Positions 1 to 6,631 of a stretch of DNA of 10,528 bases are shown piece after piece (position 1 is the first letter of the stretch; each line of letters begins with the position of its first letter). Position numbers and translations under genes: made by a program. The stretch is from positions 1 to 10,528 of the forward strand of contig WLIM01000026.1 in the NCBI GenBank assembly GCA_009702205.1. The letters run 5' to 3'. Below the pieces are notes generated by a model. That model saw only the letters and a program-made list of their open reading frames with translations. It made no database searches and had not been told where the DNA came from. This DNA comes from Actinomycetota bacterium (GTDB lineage: Bacteria > Actinomycetota > Actinomycetes > Nanopelagicales > Nanopelagicaceae).

Positions 1-378
1 AATTCCCTTGATGTCTAGATCTACTTCAAATGATTCAGTCTGGCGTCCAAAAGCATTTCTGCGAACTTGCATATCAATACCGCCAAAAGTTTCCTGACCT
101 GATGCCGGATCAACAATGGATTTACTAACAAGAATCATTCCCGCGCATGAGCCATAAGTAGGCATGCCATCTGCAATTCGATTTGAGATCAAATCAAATA
201 AATCAAAAGCTTTGGCTAATTTACAAATAGTTGTTGATTCCCCGCCAGGAATAACCAAGGCGTCAACTTCAGCTATTTCTGCTGCAGTTTTTACTAATTT
301 TCCAGGGACTCCACACTCAGCAAGTGCAATTAGATGTTCCCGAAAATCACCTTGGAGCGCTAAGACTCCAACGTTCAT
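1..378 (-). CDS. pdxT: PdxT, glutaminase subunit of PLP synthase (3' end outside the window)
   Basis: PdxT hydrolyses glutamine and passes the ammonia to PdxS, which builds pyridoxal 5'-phosphate; the complex is cytosolic. The window holds the first 126 codons of a family that usually has about 190-200 residues, so the C-terminal His-Glu part of the catalytic triad is off the left edge. Translation from ATG at 376-378 begins MNVGVLALQGDFREH, a typical PdxT N-terminus. The glutamine-binding motif PGGEST is at residues 45-49 and the nucleophile elbow GSCAGM contains Cys78; Ser replaces the more usual Thr before the Cys, a mild change. The start lies 2 bp after the pdxS stop codon, so the two subunits are probably translated together from one mRNA. 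The identification is firm. Only the missing C-terminus cannot be checked here. Confidence 0.97.
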   Translation of the reverse strand, partial: MNVGVLALQGDFREHLIALAECGVPGKLVKTAAEIAEVDALVIPGGESTTICKLAKAFDLFDLISNRIADGMPTYGSCAGMILVSKSIVDPASGQETFGGIDMQVRRNAFGRQTESFEVDLDIKGI

Positions 379-380
379 AT

Positions 381-1280
381 TTACCAGCCCCGCTCAGCCA
401 ATCGATGAGGAACTGGAATATCTGCAACGTTGATGCCAACCATTGCTTCGCCCAAACCGCGTGAAGCATCAGCAACAATTTTTGCATCGTTGTAATACGT
501 GGTTGCCTTTACGCATGCTGCTGCGCGCTTTGCCGCATCTCCAGATTTGAAGATTCCAGATCCAATGAAAACACCATCGGCGCCTAGTTGCATCATCATT
601 GAAGCGTCAGCAGGAGTTGCAATTCCACCGGCAGTAAATAGGACCACTGGAAGTTTGCCTGTTTCTGCTACCTCTTTAACAAGTGCGTATGGTGCCTGAA
701 GTTCTTTTGCTGCTACATAAAGTTCATCTTCGCGCATTGAAGTAAGTCGACGAATTTCGCTGCCGATCTTGCGCATGTGAGTTGTTGCGTTTGATACATC
801 GCCAGTTCCGGCTTCACCTTTCGAGCGAATCATTGCAGCGCCTTCATTGATCCGACGTAGCGCCTCGCCTAAGTTTGTAGCACCGCATACGAATGGAATT
901 GTGAAATTCCACTTATCAATGTGATGTTCGTAATCAGCTGGTGTCAAAACTTCAGACTCATCGATGTAATCAACGTTCAAAGTTTGTAAAATTTGAGCTT
1001 CGGCGAAGTGGCCAATGCGAACCTTTGCCATGACTGGAATTGATACTGCGGCCTGAATTTTTTCAATCATGTCAGGGTCCGACATCCGAGAAACGCCACC
1101 TTGTGCGCGAATATCTGCTGGAACTCTTTCGAGCGCCATAACGGCAACAGCGCCAGCATCTTCGGCAATCTTGGCTTGCTCAACATTGACGACATCCATG
1201 ATGACGCCACCCTTAAGCATTTCTGCCATTCCACGTTTTACACGTGCACTGCCTACTTCAGTCTCATTGCCTTTAGACAT
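381..1280 (-). CDS. pdxS: PdxS, pyridoxal 5'-phosphate synthase subunit
   Basis: PdxS condenses ribose 5-phosphate, glyceraldehyde 3-phosphate and ammonia (from PdxT) into pyridoxal 5'-phosphate by the DXP-independent route. It has 299 residues, close to the usual family length. The catalytic residues are visible: Asp29 in GVIMDVVN, Lys86 in VMAKVRIGHF and Lys154 in RSKGEAGTGD. Each is shifted by five from Asp24, Lys81 and Lys149 of the Bacillus subtilis enzyme, which confirms the register. I chose the ATG at 1278-1280 over a TTG one codon upstream because AGGAGA lies 5 nt before the ATG. pdxT follows after 2 bp. A 59 bp gap separates pdxS from the upstream DUF3048 gene. I saw no convincing terminator in it, so read-through from the upstream operon is possible. 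Confidence 0.98.
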   Translation of the reverse strand: MSKGNETEVGSARVKRGMAEMLKGGVIMDVVNVEQAKIAEDAGAVAVMALERVPADIRAQGGVSRMSDPDMIEKIQAAVSIPVMAKVRIGHFAEAQILQTLNVDYIDESEVLTPADYEHHIDKWNFTIPFVCGATNLGEALRRINEGAAMIRSKGEAGTGDVSNATTHMRKIGSEIRRLTSMREDELYVAAKELQAPYALVKEVAETGKLPVVLFTAGGIATPADASMMMQLGADGVFIGSGIFKSGDAAKRAAACVKATTYYNDAKIVADASRGLGEAMVGINVADIPVPHRLAERGW

Positions 1281-1285
1281 CAACT

Positions 1286-1291
1286 TCTCCT
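1286..1291 (-). promoter_or_regulatory. Ribosome binding site of pdxS
   Basis: AGGAGA on the minus strand, 5 nt upstream of the ATG at 1280. It is the clearest Shine-Dalgarno sequence I noticed in the window. It favours the ATG over the TTG at 1281-1283, which would leave only 2 nt of spacing. Confidence 0.8.
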
Positions 1292-1339
1292 GTGATTGCT
1301 TCTAATTTGGGTATCCCCTGGTTAAATCTTGGCTTAAGT

Positions 1340-2368
1340 CTACTTTGACTTTGAAGGCTTCGCACTCGGGGTTATTGCGGGATAAGTGAAGTTAGGCTCG
1401 CCATCGGTCAGCGCGATCCACACTTGGCCATCTGCAAAGTTAGCCACTGTGCCATCAGCTAGCGTCCAAATCGTTCCAACGCTGGCGCTTGGTCTCTGCC
1501 AATTAATTGCAACAACCTTGCCATCACGAAGCAAATATCCAGTTCCAGATCCCACGGTGTTGCTAAAGGGAGTGATTCCACCAACTTTGTCATGATAAAT
1601 CGAATTCGTAATTGAAACTTTTTGAATTACTAAATTTGCGCCACCTAATTGTTTGCCATCAGAATCAAGATTTGGTTTGCCGTCATATGACAGTAACCAG
1701 CGTTTCTCGGCCATTGACCAAGTTGCGCCGTATCTTGAAGCTGGCCACTTAAAAGCAACACTGTCAACTTTCTTCGCTGTTTCTGCAACTTTTCCAAACT
1801 GCCAACCGACAGAGCGAACGCTGTCAATCTTCTTACCTTCGTTCTCGATAGTTTTTGTGAGAAGCGCATTGGCATCAAGCATCATATTTGTTGGTGCGTA
1901 ACGATTTTTATCCGTTTGGTAGATAGAAGGAGGATTAATTTCAGCGCTCACATTTTCTAGATTTGCAGATGCAATAACTGGTCGCATCTTGCTCTGGGCG
2001 CCACTGTAAGCAAAAGCTACGCGACCATACTGCCCAAGAATTTCGATGTCACTAATTCGAGCAGAACGAACTGGTCCGATTAAAGCTGGAATTTTATTTG
2101 TAAAAATTGCCGCTAGACGAGTGAGCCCGCCTTCAACTTGTTCAATATAAACAACATCAGCGCTAGCTAATCCGACTTGAGGATGCGCTGGCGACGTATC
2201 GTCGATCTTCACCGCTAGAACTGGTCCGTTCTTTCCCGGCAAATTAGTTAGAACATTTCGCTCAACGCTCTTTCCTGAAACTTTCTTCACAATACTTGCT
2301 GGCGTCGCACATGAGCTCAGGACGATGAGCAGTGAAATACCCGCAAGAACTCTCTTGAAATTTTTCAT
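1340..2368 (-). CDS. DUF3048-domain lipoprotein (YerB-like)
   Basis: This is a 342-residue predicted lipoprotein of unknown function. Residues 1-19 form a short basic and hydrophobic signal peptide ending in the lipobox LSSC, with Cys20 as the expected lipidated residue, so the mature protein should be anchored to the outer face of the membrane. The N-terminal DUF3048 domain is recognisable from the IDDTSPAHPQVGL region (about 55-67), the following VEGGLTR (78-84) and GPVRSARISD (98-107). The C-terminal DUF3048 domain includes GTGYLLRDGK (275-284) and INWQRPS (288-294). The tail is rich in Pro, Ser and Lys. The ATG overlaps the stop of the upstream LemA-like gene by 4 bp, with GAGGA about 10 nt before it, so translation is probably coupled. 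The family call is good, but I know of no established biochemical role and do not infer one. Confidence 0.9.
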   Translation of the reverse strand: MKNFKRVLAGISLLIVLSSCATPASIVKKVSGKSVERNVLTNLPGKNGPVLAVKIDDTSPAHPQVGLASADVVYIEQVEGGLTRLAAIFTNKIPALIGPVRSARISDIEILGQYGRVAFAYSGAQSKMRPVIASANLENVSAEINPPSIYQTDKNRYAPTNMMLDANALLTKTIENEGKKIDSVRSVGWQFGKVAETAKKVDSVAFKWPASRYGATWSMAEKRWLLSYDGKPNLDSDGKQLGGANLVIQKVSITNSIYHDKVGGITPFSNTVGSGTGYLLRDGKVVAINWQRPSASVGTIWTLADGTVANFADGQVWIALTDGEPNFTYPAITPSAKPSKSK

Positions 2369-2871
2369 AAAATGTCATCCTCAAATGAATAGCGCATAGG
2401 AAGCGGCGCATGTCCTGCAAGGCGAAAGAACCTGAATATGAAGCGACGACGCAAGTGCTGCGCACTCGAAACAGCTTCAGTATGAATCGTGATACCAACT
2501 GAAATTTTTTCAGTTAACGCTTTCAGCGAATCCAGCAAAATTGGATCTATCCCACTTGGCGCAGAAATCTCGTCAGCAAGTATTAGTTCCAGACTCTGTG
2601 AAAGTGAAATCTCGGCATCACTTCTCTCGACAATATTTGCCTCCCGGGCTTGATATGCCGCAGCAGTCAAAACCAAACTAGTTGCAGCATCCACGCCTTT
2701 AGAGAGCGCAATTTCAAGGGCAATTGCTGCGCGTTTCTGCAACAACGCATCGAGGTGCGCCCAAGAAGTTTCTACTCGATGGTGGAGCGCATCCAATCTT
2801 GAAGCAAGGGCTGATAAGTACCAACCAAAAATTACGAGCACGAAGGCAATAACAACTATGGTCTTAATCAT
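2365..2871 (-). CDS. Short LemA-like membrane-anchored protein
   Basis: This is a 168-residue protein of unknown function. Residues 3-20 form one strongly hydrophobic segment, likely a transmembrane anchor with the rest on one side of the membrane. A helical stretch follows: RLDALHHRVETSWAHLDALL (about 25-44) and then QKRAA. It resembles the start of LemA-family coiled-coil domains, where a similar pattern of arginine, tryptophan, aspartate and a KRA/KRR turn occurs. The C-terminus is basic and aromatic (RRRFIFRFFRLAGHAPLP, about 140-157) and ends in an acidic tail. The gene starts 8 bp inside the 3' end of pimA and ends in a 4 bp overlap with the DUF3048 gene, so it belongs to the same coupled chain. 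Its position suggests an envelope-related job. The LemA relationship is a motif judgement only. Confidence 0.8.
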   Translation of the reverse strand: MIKTIVVIAFVLVIFGWYLSALASRLDALHHRVETSWAHLDALLQKRAAIALEIALSKGVDAATSLVLTAAAYQAREANIVERSDAEISLSQSLELILADEISAPSGIDPILLDSLKALTEKISVGITIHTEAVSSAQHLRRRFIFRFFRLAGHAPLPMRYSFEDDIL

Positions 2872-4036
2872 TTGAACGTAGCCTATTCCAAAATCTATTT
2901 TCTGAAGCCAAAGTAACTTTTGTGTTGCCTACTAGTGCCATTTCATAAACTGAAAGAATTTGTTCACCAACTGTATTCCAATCAAATATTTGTGATCTTT
3001 CGAGCCCAGCTTCGGCGATTGCATTTCGTTCTCCATCATTTTGCAATAATTCGATAACGTTTTTCGCTAGCGAGCTTGCGCTTTCCGAGGTAAAAATCGC
3101 ACCAGATTTTCCGCCTTCGAGTAGGTTCACAAATGCTGGTAAATCGCTAGCGACTATTGCAGTTTTCGCTGCCATCGCTTCAGTAAGAATAATCCCAAAC
3201 GATTCGCCACCTGTGTTTGGAGCAATGTAAAGCGATATTGATTTGAAGAATTGAGCTTTCTCTAACTCTGAAATACGACCTAGGAAAGTTACCCGATCTC
3301 GAATTTGCGGTGAAACCTGCTTAGAAAAATCTGCGCTATCCCCTGGCCCAGCAATAAGAACGCGCAGATTCGGAATAGCTTTTACAATTTCTGGAATAGC
3401 ATCAAGTAGAACACTCAAGCCTTTTCGTGGTTCATCAAAACGACCAATAAAACCAATCGTATTTGGCAAGGCCCACTCTGCTCGCGGGCCTACTCCGTTG
3501 AATTTACTAGTATCAATTCCATTCGGAATAACGACAGCTTCCGTATTGAATCTATCTTTAAGTGTCTCTCTGGCAATTTCACTGACAGCAATTTTTGCAG
3601 TTATGCGCTCTATTAGTGGGTCTAACATCGTGCCAATTGCGTTAGCAACTTTCTGCGAATTTGCTGCCGCATGGAATGTAGAAACCATCGGGCCATCGCC
3701 AGCCCACCCAGCTAGAAGTGATAGCGAAGGAATAGCCGGTTCATGCAGATGCAATAAATCAAATTCACCTGCTGATATCCATTGCTTAACTCTTGATGAA
3801 GCAATCGGACCAAAAATTACTTTTGCAACAGCTCCGTTGTACGGAATAGAAATTGGACGTCCAGCCGAAACAACCCAAGGCTCAATATTTCCATCTTCAT
3901 CTGTTACTGGTGCAAGAACTGAAACGCTGTGCCCTCGTGCAATCAACCATTGCGCCAATTCCTTAATATGAATCTGCACCCCACCTGGTGTATCCCAACC
4001 ATAAGGACAAACAACGCCAATCTTTAATTTACGCAC
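2864..4036 (-). CDS. pimA: PimA, GDP-mannose-dependent phosphatidylinositol alpha-mannosyltransferase
   Basis: PimA transfers the first mannose from GDP-mannose to the inositol of phosphatidylinositol on the cytoplasmic face of the membrane, opening the phosphatidylinositol mannoside pathway. It has 390 residues with the GT-B fold signatures of family GT4. These are the N-terminal glycine loop PGGVQIH (17-23), STFHA with His122, GRFDEPRKGL carrying Arg199 and Lys205 for the diphosphate, and the E-x7-E motif with Glu278 and Glu286 in NTGGESFGIILTEAMA. The start is GTG at 4034-4036, 8 bp inside the 3' end of the acyltransferase gene; MRKLKIGVVCPYGWD is a normal family N-terminus. The neighbours pgsA and the PatA-like acyltransferase supply the lipid acceptor and the next modification. 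Other GT4 enzymes have the same fold, so the specific PimA call leans on sequence style plus context. Confidence 0.95.
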   Translation of the reverse strand: MRKLKIGVVCPYGWDTPGGVQIHIKELAQWLIARGHSVSVLAPVTDEDGNIEPWVVSAGRPISIPYNGAVAKVIFGPIASSRVKQWISAGEFDLLHLHEPAIPSLSLLAGWAGDGPMVSTFHAAANSQKVANAIGTMLDPLIERITAKIAVSEIARETLKDRFNTEAVVIPNGIDTSKFNGVGPRAEWALPNTIGFIGRFDEPRKGLSVLLDAIPEIVKAIPNLRVLIAGPGDSADFSKQVSPQIRDRVTFLGRISELEKAQFFKSISLYIAPNTGGESFGIILTEAMAAKTAIVASDLPAFVNLLEGGKSGAIFTSESASSLAKNVIELLQNDGERNAIAEAGLERSQIFDWNTVGEQILSVYEMALVGNTKVTLASENRFWNRLRSND

Positions 4037-4904
4037 TCTCGTCTACCCAAATTCTCTGCAACATGTGCCAGTCAACTGTGTGCCCAGAAATTTGCCTAGC
4101 GAAACGATCGGCCATAACTTGAGTCATCGCTGCAGCTTTTTCTCCCACGGAACCTTCGGCTGGTACCGGAATTGGCTCCTCAAAAATAATTCTTATACCG
4201 ACCTCTTCGTACTTGACGTATGCAGTAATTAAATCGGCGCCTGTTTGAATAGCAAGAAGGGCGGGTCCGCCAGGCATACGTGCACCTTCACCAAAAAATT
4301 TAACTGGGATTCCATTTTTAGATAAATCTCTATCAGCTACTAGCGCAACCAACTTACCGGCGCGAAGTCTTTGCGAAAGCACTGCAATACTTCGTGAGTC
4401 CAAATCCAGTACTTCCATACCTATAGCAGTGCGATATTCCAGGAATTTGCGGAAGAGTTTCTCCGGCTTTAAATGCTCTGCAACAGTGGTTAATGGAATT
4501 CCGGTCGCGCAGAAATATGCGCCAGCGTGATCCCAGTTTCCGGCATGTGGCAAAGCAACTATGCAGCCACGCTTCTCTGAAATAGCATCCCGAAGAAAAT
4601 TTTCATTTTCGCATATTGTTGTCGAAAGGAGACGTTCTTTATTCCATCCAGGAAATCTAAAAGTATCGCACCAATATCTCAAGTATGAACGCATTCCCGC
4701 ATTAGTCAGAAATTCGATTTGATTTGAATCTAAACCCGGCTGAATTCTTTTGTAGTTGCTACGTAACCGCGAAACCCCTTTGCCATTCTTGCCATACAAA
4801 ATATCTGCGAACCTATCTGCCAACCGGTATGCAAATTTTTCTGGAAGTAATCGCACGATTTTCCATGCCAAGCTATAACCTAAATAAACCAAATTTTCGC
4901 TCAT
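4029..4904 (-). CDS. PatA-like phosphatidylinositol mannoside acyltransferase (LpxL/HtrB family)
   Basis: In actinobacteria this family member moves an acyl chain from acyl-CoA to the mannose of PIM1/PIM2 at the inner membrane. The 291-residue protein shows the HX4D acyltransferase motif in LPHAGNWDHAG (His120, Asp125) and a second conserved block, FFGEGARMPGGPA, with Glu206. Both match the bacterial lipid A acyltransferase-like fold. The N-terminus has a hydrophobic patch that may help membrane docking, but no clear full transmembrane helix. I chose the ATG at 4902-4904: it forms an ATGA overlap with the pgsA stop and has GAGG about 7-8 nt upstream. A longer reading frame runs upstream inside pgsA and is not needed. 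pimA begins in the last 8 bp. The orthologue in M. tuberculosis is, from memory, Rv2611c. Confidence 0.93.
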   Translation of the reverse strand: MSENLVYLGYSLAWKIVRLLPEKFAYRLADRFADILYGKNGKGVSRLRSNYKRIQPGLDSNQIEFLTNAGMRSYLRYWCDTFRFPGWNKERLLSTTICENENFLRDAISEKRGCIVALPHAGNWDHAGAYFCATGIPLTTVAEHLKPEKLFRKFLEYRTAIGMEVLDLDSRSIAVLSQRLRAGKLVALVADRDLSKNGIPVKFFGEGARMPGGPALLAIQTGADLITAYVKYEEVGIRIIFEEPIPVPAEGSVGEKAAAMTQVMADRFARQISGHTVDWHMLQRIWVDESA

Positions 4905-5506
4905 TTCGAACCTCGGTAAACAATTGTCAATCTTTGAAACACAGTGATAACACTTGCAATCGCCAATATCCAAAATCCAATTCCCAAAACATAAGGGATA
5001 CCTAGCCCCGCTAATCCAGTAGTTGCTAAGACAATAATCAAACGTTCGGTTCGCTCAGCGAAACCGCCGTTGCAGGGAATACCTAGAGATTCGGAACGAG
5101 CTTTGATGTATGAAATCAAAAAACCTAGAACTGTTGCAATTAAAAGAATGGGAACGATTGGATCTTCTATTTTGATTAGGTACCAAGTGATACTTCCTAG
5201 AATCAGTGCATCAGTTAATCGATCGAGAGTTGAATCGAGTAGCGCTCCCCAAGAGTTTGAACCTTTTTGAGATAATCTTGCGATTGTTCCATCTAGCAAA
5301 TCAAAGAGCACAAAGAAGATTATTAATAGGGTCCCGACAAAGAAGTGACCATTTGTATAGGTTACAAGTGCTGAAATAATCGTGCCAAGTGCACCAATAG
5401 CTGTGATGGCGTTTGCTGAAATCCCAATGCGCAATAAGCCACTACAGATAGGTGTAATTAATCTGGTGACTGGGGCGCGTAATGATTCCTGAAGCATCTT
5501 TCCCAT
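4901..5506 (-). CDS. pgsA: Phosphatidylinositol phosphate synthase (CDP-alcohol phosphatidyltransferase)
   Basis: The enzyme joins CDP-diacylglycerol and inositol 1-phosphate to give phosphatidylinositol phosphate, the precursor of PI and PIMs, in the membrane. The family signature D-x2-DG-x2-AR-x8-9-G-x3-D-x3-D is complete in DLLDGTIAR followed by GALLDSTLD. About six hydrophobic segments are visible, as usual for the family. SYIKARSESLG and GGFAERTERLI match the actinobacterial PI-type enzymes as I remember them, and the C-terminus ends in VFQRLTIVY. The start is uncertain: ATG at 5504-5506 gives 201 residues and ATG at 5495-5497 gives 198, the latter with a GGGA-type ribosome site. The frame stays open to 5677, but that part overlaps the divergent gene and looks non-coding. 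The stop overlaps the acyltransferase ATG. Confidence 0.93.
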   Translation of the reverse strand: MGKMLQESLRAPVTRLITPICSGLLRIGISANAITAIGALGTIISALVTYTNGHFFVGTLLIIFFVLFDLLDGTIARLSQKGSNSWGALLDSTLDRLTDALILGSITWYLIKIEDPIVPILLIATVLGFLISYIKARSESLGIPCNGGFAERTERLIIVLATTGLAGLGIPYVLGIGFWILAIASVITVFQRLTIVYRGSK

Positions 5507-5522
5507 CGTAGGCTTGGTTGTC

Positions 5523-6113
5523 GTGAGCACCCAAATCTTCCCATCAATTACGCCCAATTTGCAGATATCTATCATCGGCAAATCGAGTGTTGAGATCGGT
5601 GACTTTTTTGGAATTGAGGCAGTCGCTCTTGAATTAAGCGACGCAGCCATTTTTATTGTGAGTGCACAAGATGGCATCTCCCCAGAGGATATTGAAAAGT
5701 GGGCAATAGCTAGAGAGCTCTATATTCCATCAATAGTTTTGATAACAGAATTAAGTAACGGCGAAGTAGATTTTGATGACATGAGTGCGATAGCTGGACG
5801 AATGTTGGATGAAGTCTTAACTCCTTATTTGGTTCTCCATGATGAAGAAGGCTTTCCAAGTGCACTAATTGATTTAGATACGTTAAAACTCTCTGACTAT
5901 TCAGATGGAGTGCGCGTTGAACGTGAGAGTGATCCGGAACATAAAGTTTTGGTTTTCGAATTTCGCGCAGAACATTTGGATAAGACAGCGCAATTTGGTC
6001 CAACTGGATTTCAAGACGCACTTGCATTTCCGGCAATACCGTTTGTAGCTAAGAACAGTTTAGGAAGTTTTGAGATAGCTACTTTGTTAAATTCACTACC
6101 AAGCCGCAGCTAA
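5523..6113 (+). CDS. Degenerate EF-G-like GTPase-domain protein (probable non-GTP-binding)
   Basis: This is a 196-residue protein I cannot name. Residues about 35-130 read like the second half of an elongation factor G G-domain: LSDAAIFIVSAQDG, then a helix, IPSIVLITEL where NKMD would be, DFDDM, and PYLVLHDEEGFPSALIDLDTL, which resembles the EF-G insert following G4. The motifs needed for nucleotide binding are missing. There is no GxxxxGK[ST] P-loop, no switch I, only a remnant of DTPGH and no NKxD. Only about 35 residues precede the conserved part, so the deletion looks old and clean, not a frameshift. The start could be GTG at 5523 (AGG 10 nt upstream) or TTG at 5514. It is the only + strand protein gene. 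It starts 16 bp from pgsA, head to head, and its 3' end overlaps the HIT gene by 18 bp. Even composition and an unbroken frame argue for a real gene. The family assignment is by eye. Confidence 0.75.
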   Translation: MSTQIFPSITPNLQISIIGKSSVEIGDFFGIEAVALELSDAAIFIVSAQDGISPEDIEKWAIARELYIPSIVLITELSNGEVDFDDMSAIAGRMLDEVLTPYLVLHDEEGFPSALIDLDTLKLSDYSDGVRVERESDPEHKVLVFEFRAEHLDKTAQFGPTGFQDALAFPAIPFVAKNSLGSFEIATLLNSLPSRS

Positions 6114-6629
6114 CGCAGCTCGAGTTTCGTTAAGTAATTGAGGTAGAACTTTAGTCTCACCAATCAATGGCATGAAGTTTGCATCTCCGGCCCAACGTGG
6201 AATTACGTGTTGATGGATATGTTCAGCCACTCCAGCTCCTGAGACTGCTCCTTGATTCATTCCCAAATTAAAACCTGCTGCTCCACTTACTTTGCGAAGC
6301 GTTGTCATCGCATGGGATGAGAGTTCAAAGATTTCATTTCGTTCACTTGTTGTCAGATCTGTTAAATCGGCAACGTGTCTGTTGGCACAAACAAGTAGAT
6401 GTCCAGCGTTATATGGATAAAGATTCATAACTACATACGCCTCACTGCCTCTTGCAACGATTAAACCTTCTTCATCACTCAACTTTGGAATTCTGCAGAA
6501 TGGACATTCGATTTCATTGCCTGGAAGTGGTCGATTTTCGCCCTCTAGATATGACATGCGATGTGGAGCCCAAAGACGTTGCCAGCGATCTGGCATTCCT
6601 GCCCCACCGTGTAATCGTGAATCAATCAT
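6096..6629 (-). CDS. HIT-family nucleotide phosphorylase/hydrolase (AP4A phosphorylase-like)
   Basis: This is a histidine-triad protein of 177 residues that probably acts on diadenosine polyphosphates or other nucleotidyl compounds in the cytosol. The triad motif is AEHIHQHVIPRW, with His137, His139 (expected nucleophile) and His141. The upstream block NLYPYNAGHLLV is typical of the Fhit/AP4A-phosphorylase branch. The lead-in QRLWAPHRMSYL and LSDEEGLIVARG closely resemble, from memory, the M. tuberculosis AP4A phosphorylase Rv2613c. A CPFC pair (Cys42, Cys45) suggests a zinc site. The ATG at 6627-6629 lies 2 bp after the thrS stop and lacks a clear ribosome site. A second ATG at 6594-6596 (residue 12) has GGTGGGG in front and may be the true start. 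The 3' end overlaps the convergent EF-G-like gene by 18 bp. Confidence 0.92.
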   Translation of the reverse strand: MIDSRLHGGAGMPDRWQRLWAPHRMSYLEGENRPLPGNEIECPFCRIPKLSDEEGLIVARGSEAYVVMNLYPYNAGHLLVCANRHVADLTDLTTSERNEIFELSSHAMTTLRKVSGAAGFNLGMNQGAVSGAGVAEHIHQHVIPRWAGDANFMPLIGETKVLPQLLNETRAALAAAW

Positions 6630-6631
6630 CG

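Noticed and set aside
1309..1320. Short symmetric GGGTATCCCC before pdxS as an operator or terminator
   Set aside because: The arms are only three or four bases with no room for a stable loop and no T-run; too weak to call.
3498..3971. 157-residue + strand frame opposite pimA
   Set aside because: pimA motifs are unambiguous on the minus strand; this is a long antisense shadow with no family features.
4905..4973. 23-residue N-terminal extension of the acyltransferase frame (cysteine-rich)
   Set aside because: It lies wholly inside the pgsA coding sequence. The ATG at 4904 has a ribosome site and a classic ATGA overlap, and the family N-terminus fits that start.
5507..5677. 57-residue N-terminal extension of the pgsA frame
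   Set aside because: It overlaps the + strand gene, is low in hydrophobic structure, and would make the protein much longer than actinobacterial PI phosphate synthases (about 200-220 residues).
5710..6036. 108-residue minus-strand frame opposite the EF-G-like gene
   Set aside because: Composition is rich in Leu, Gln and His with no recognisable motif. The + strand frame has coherent domain-like structure and fills the gap completely.
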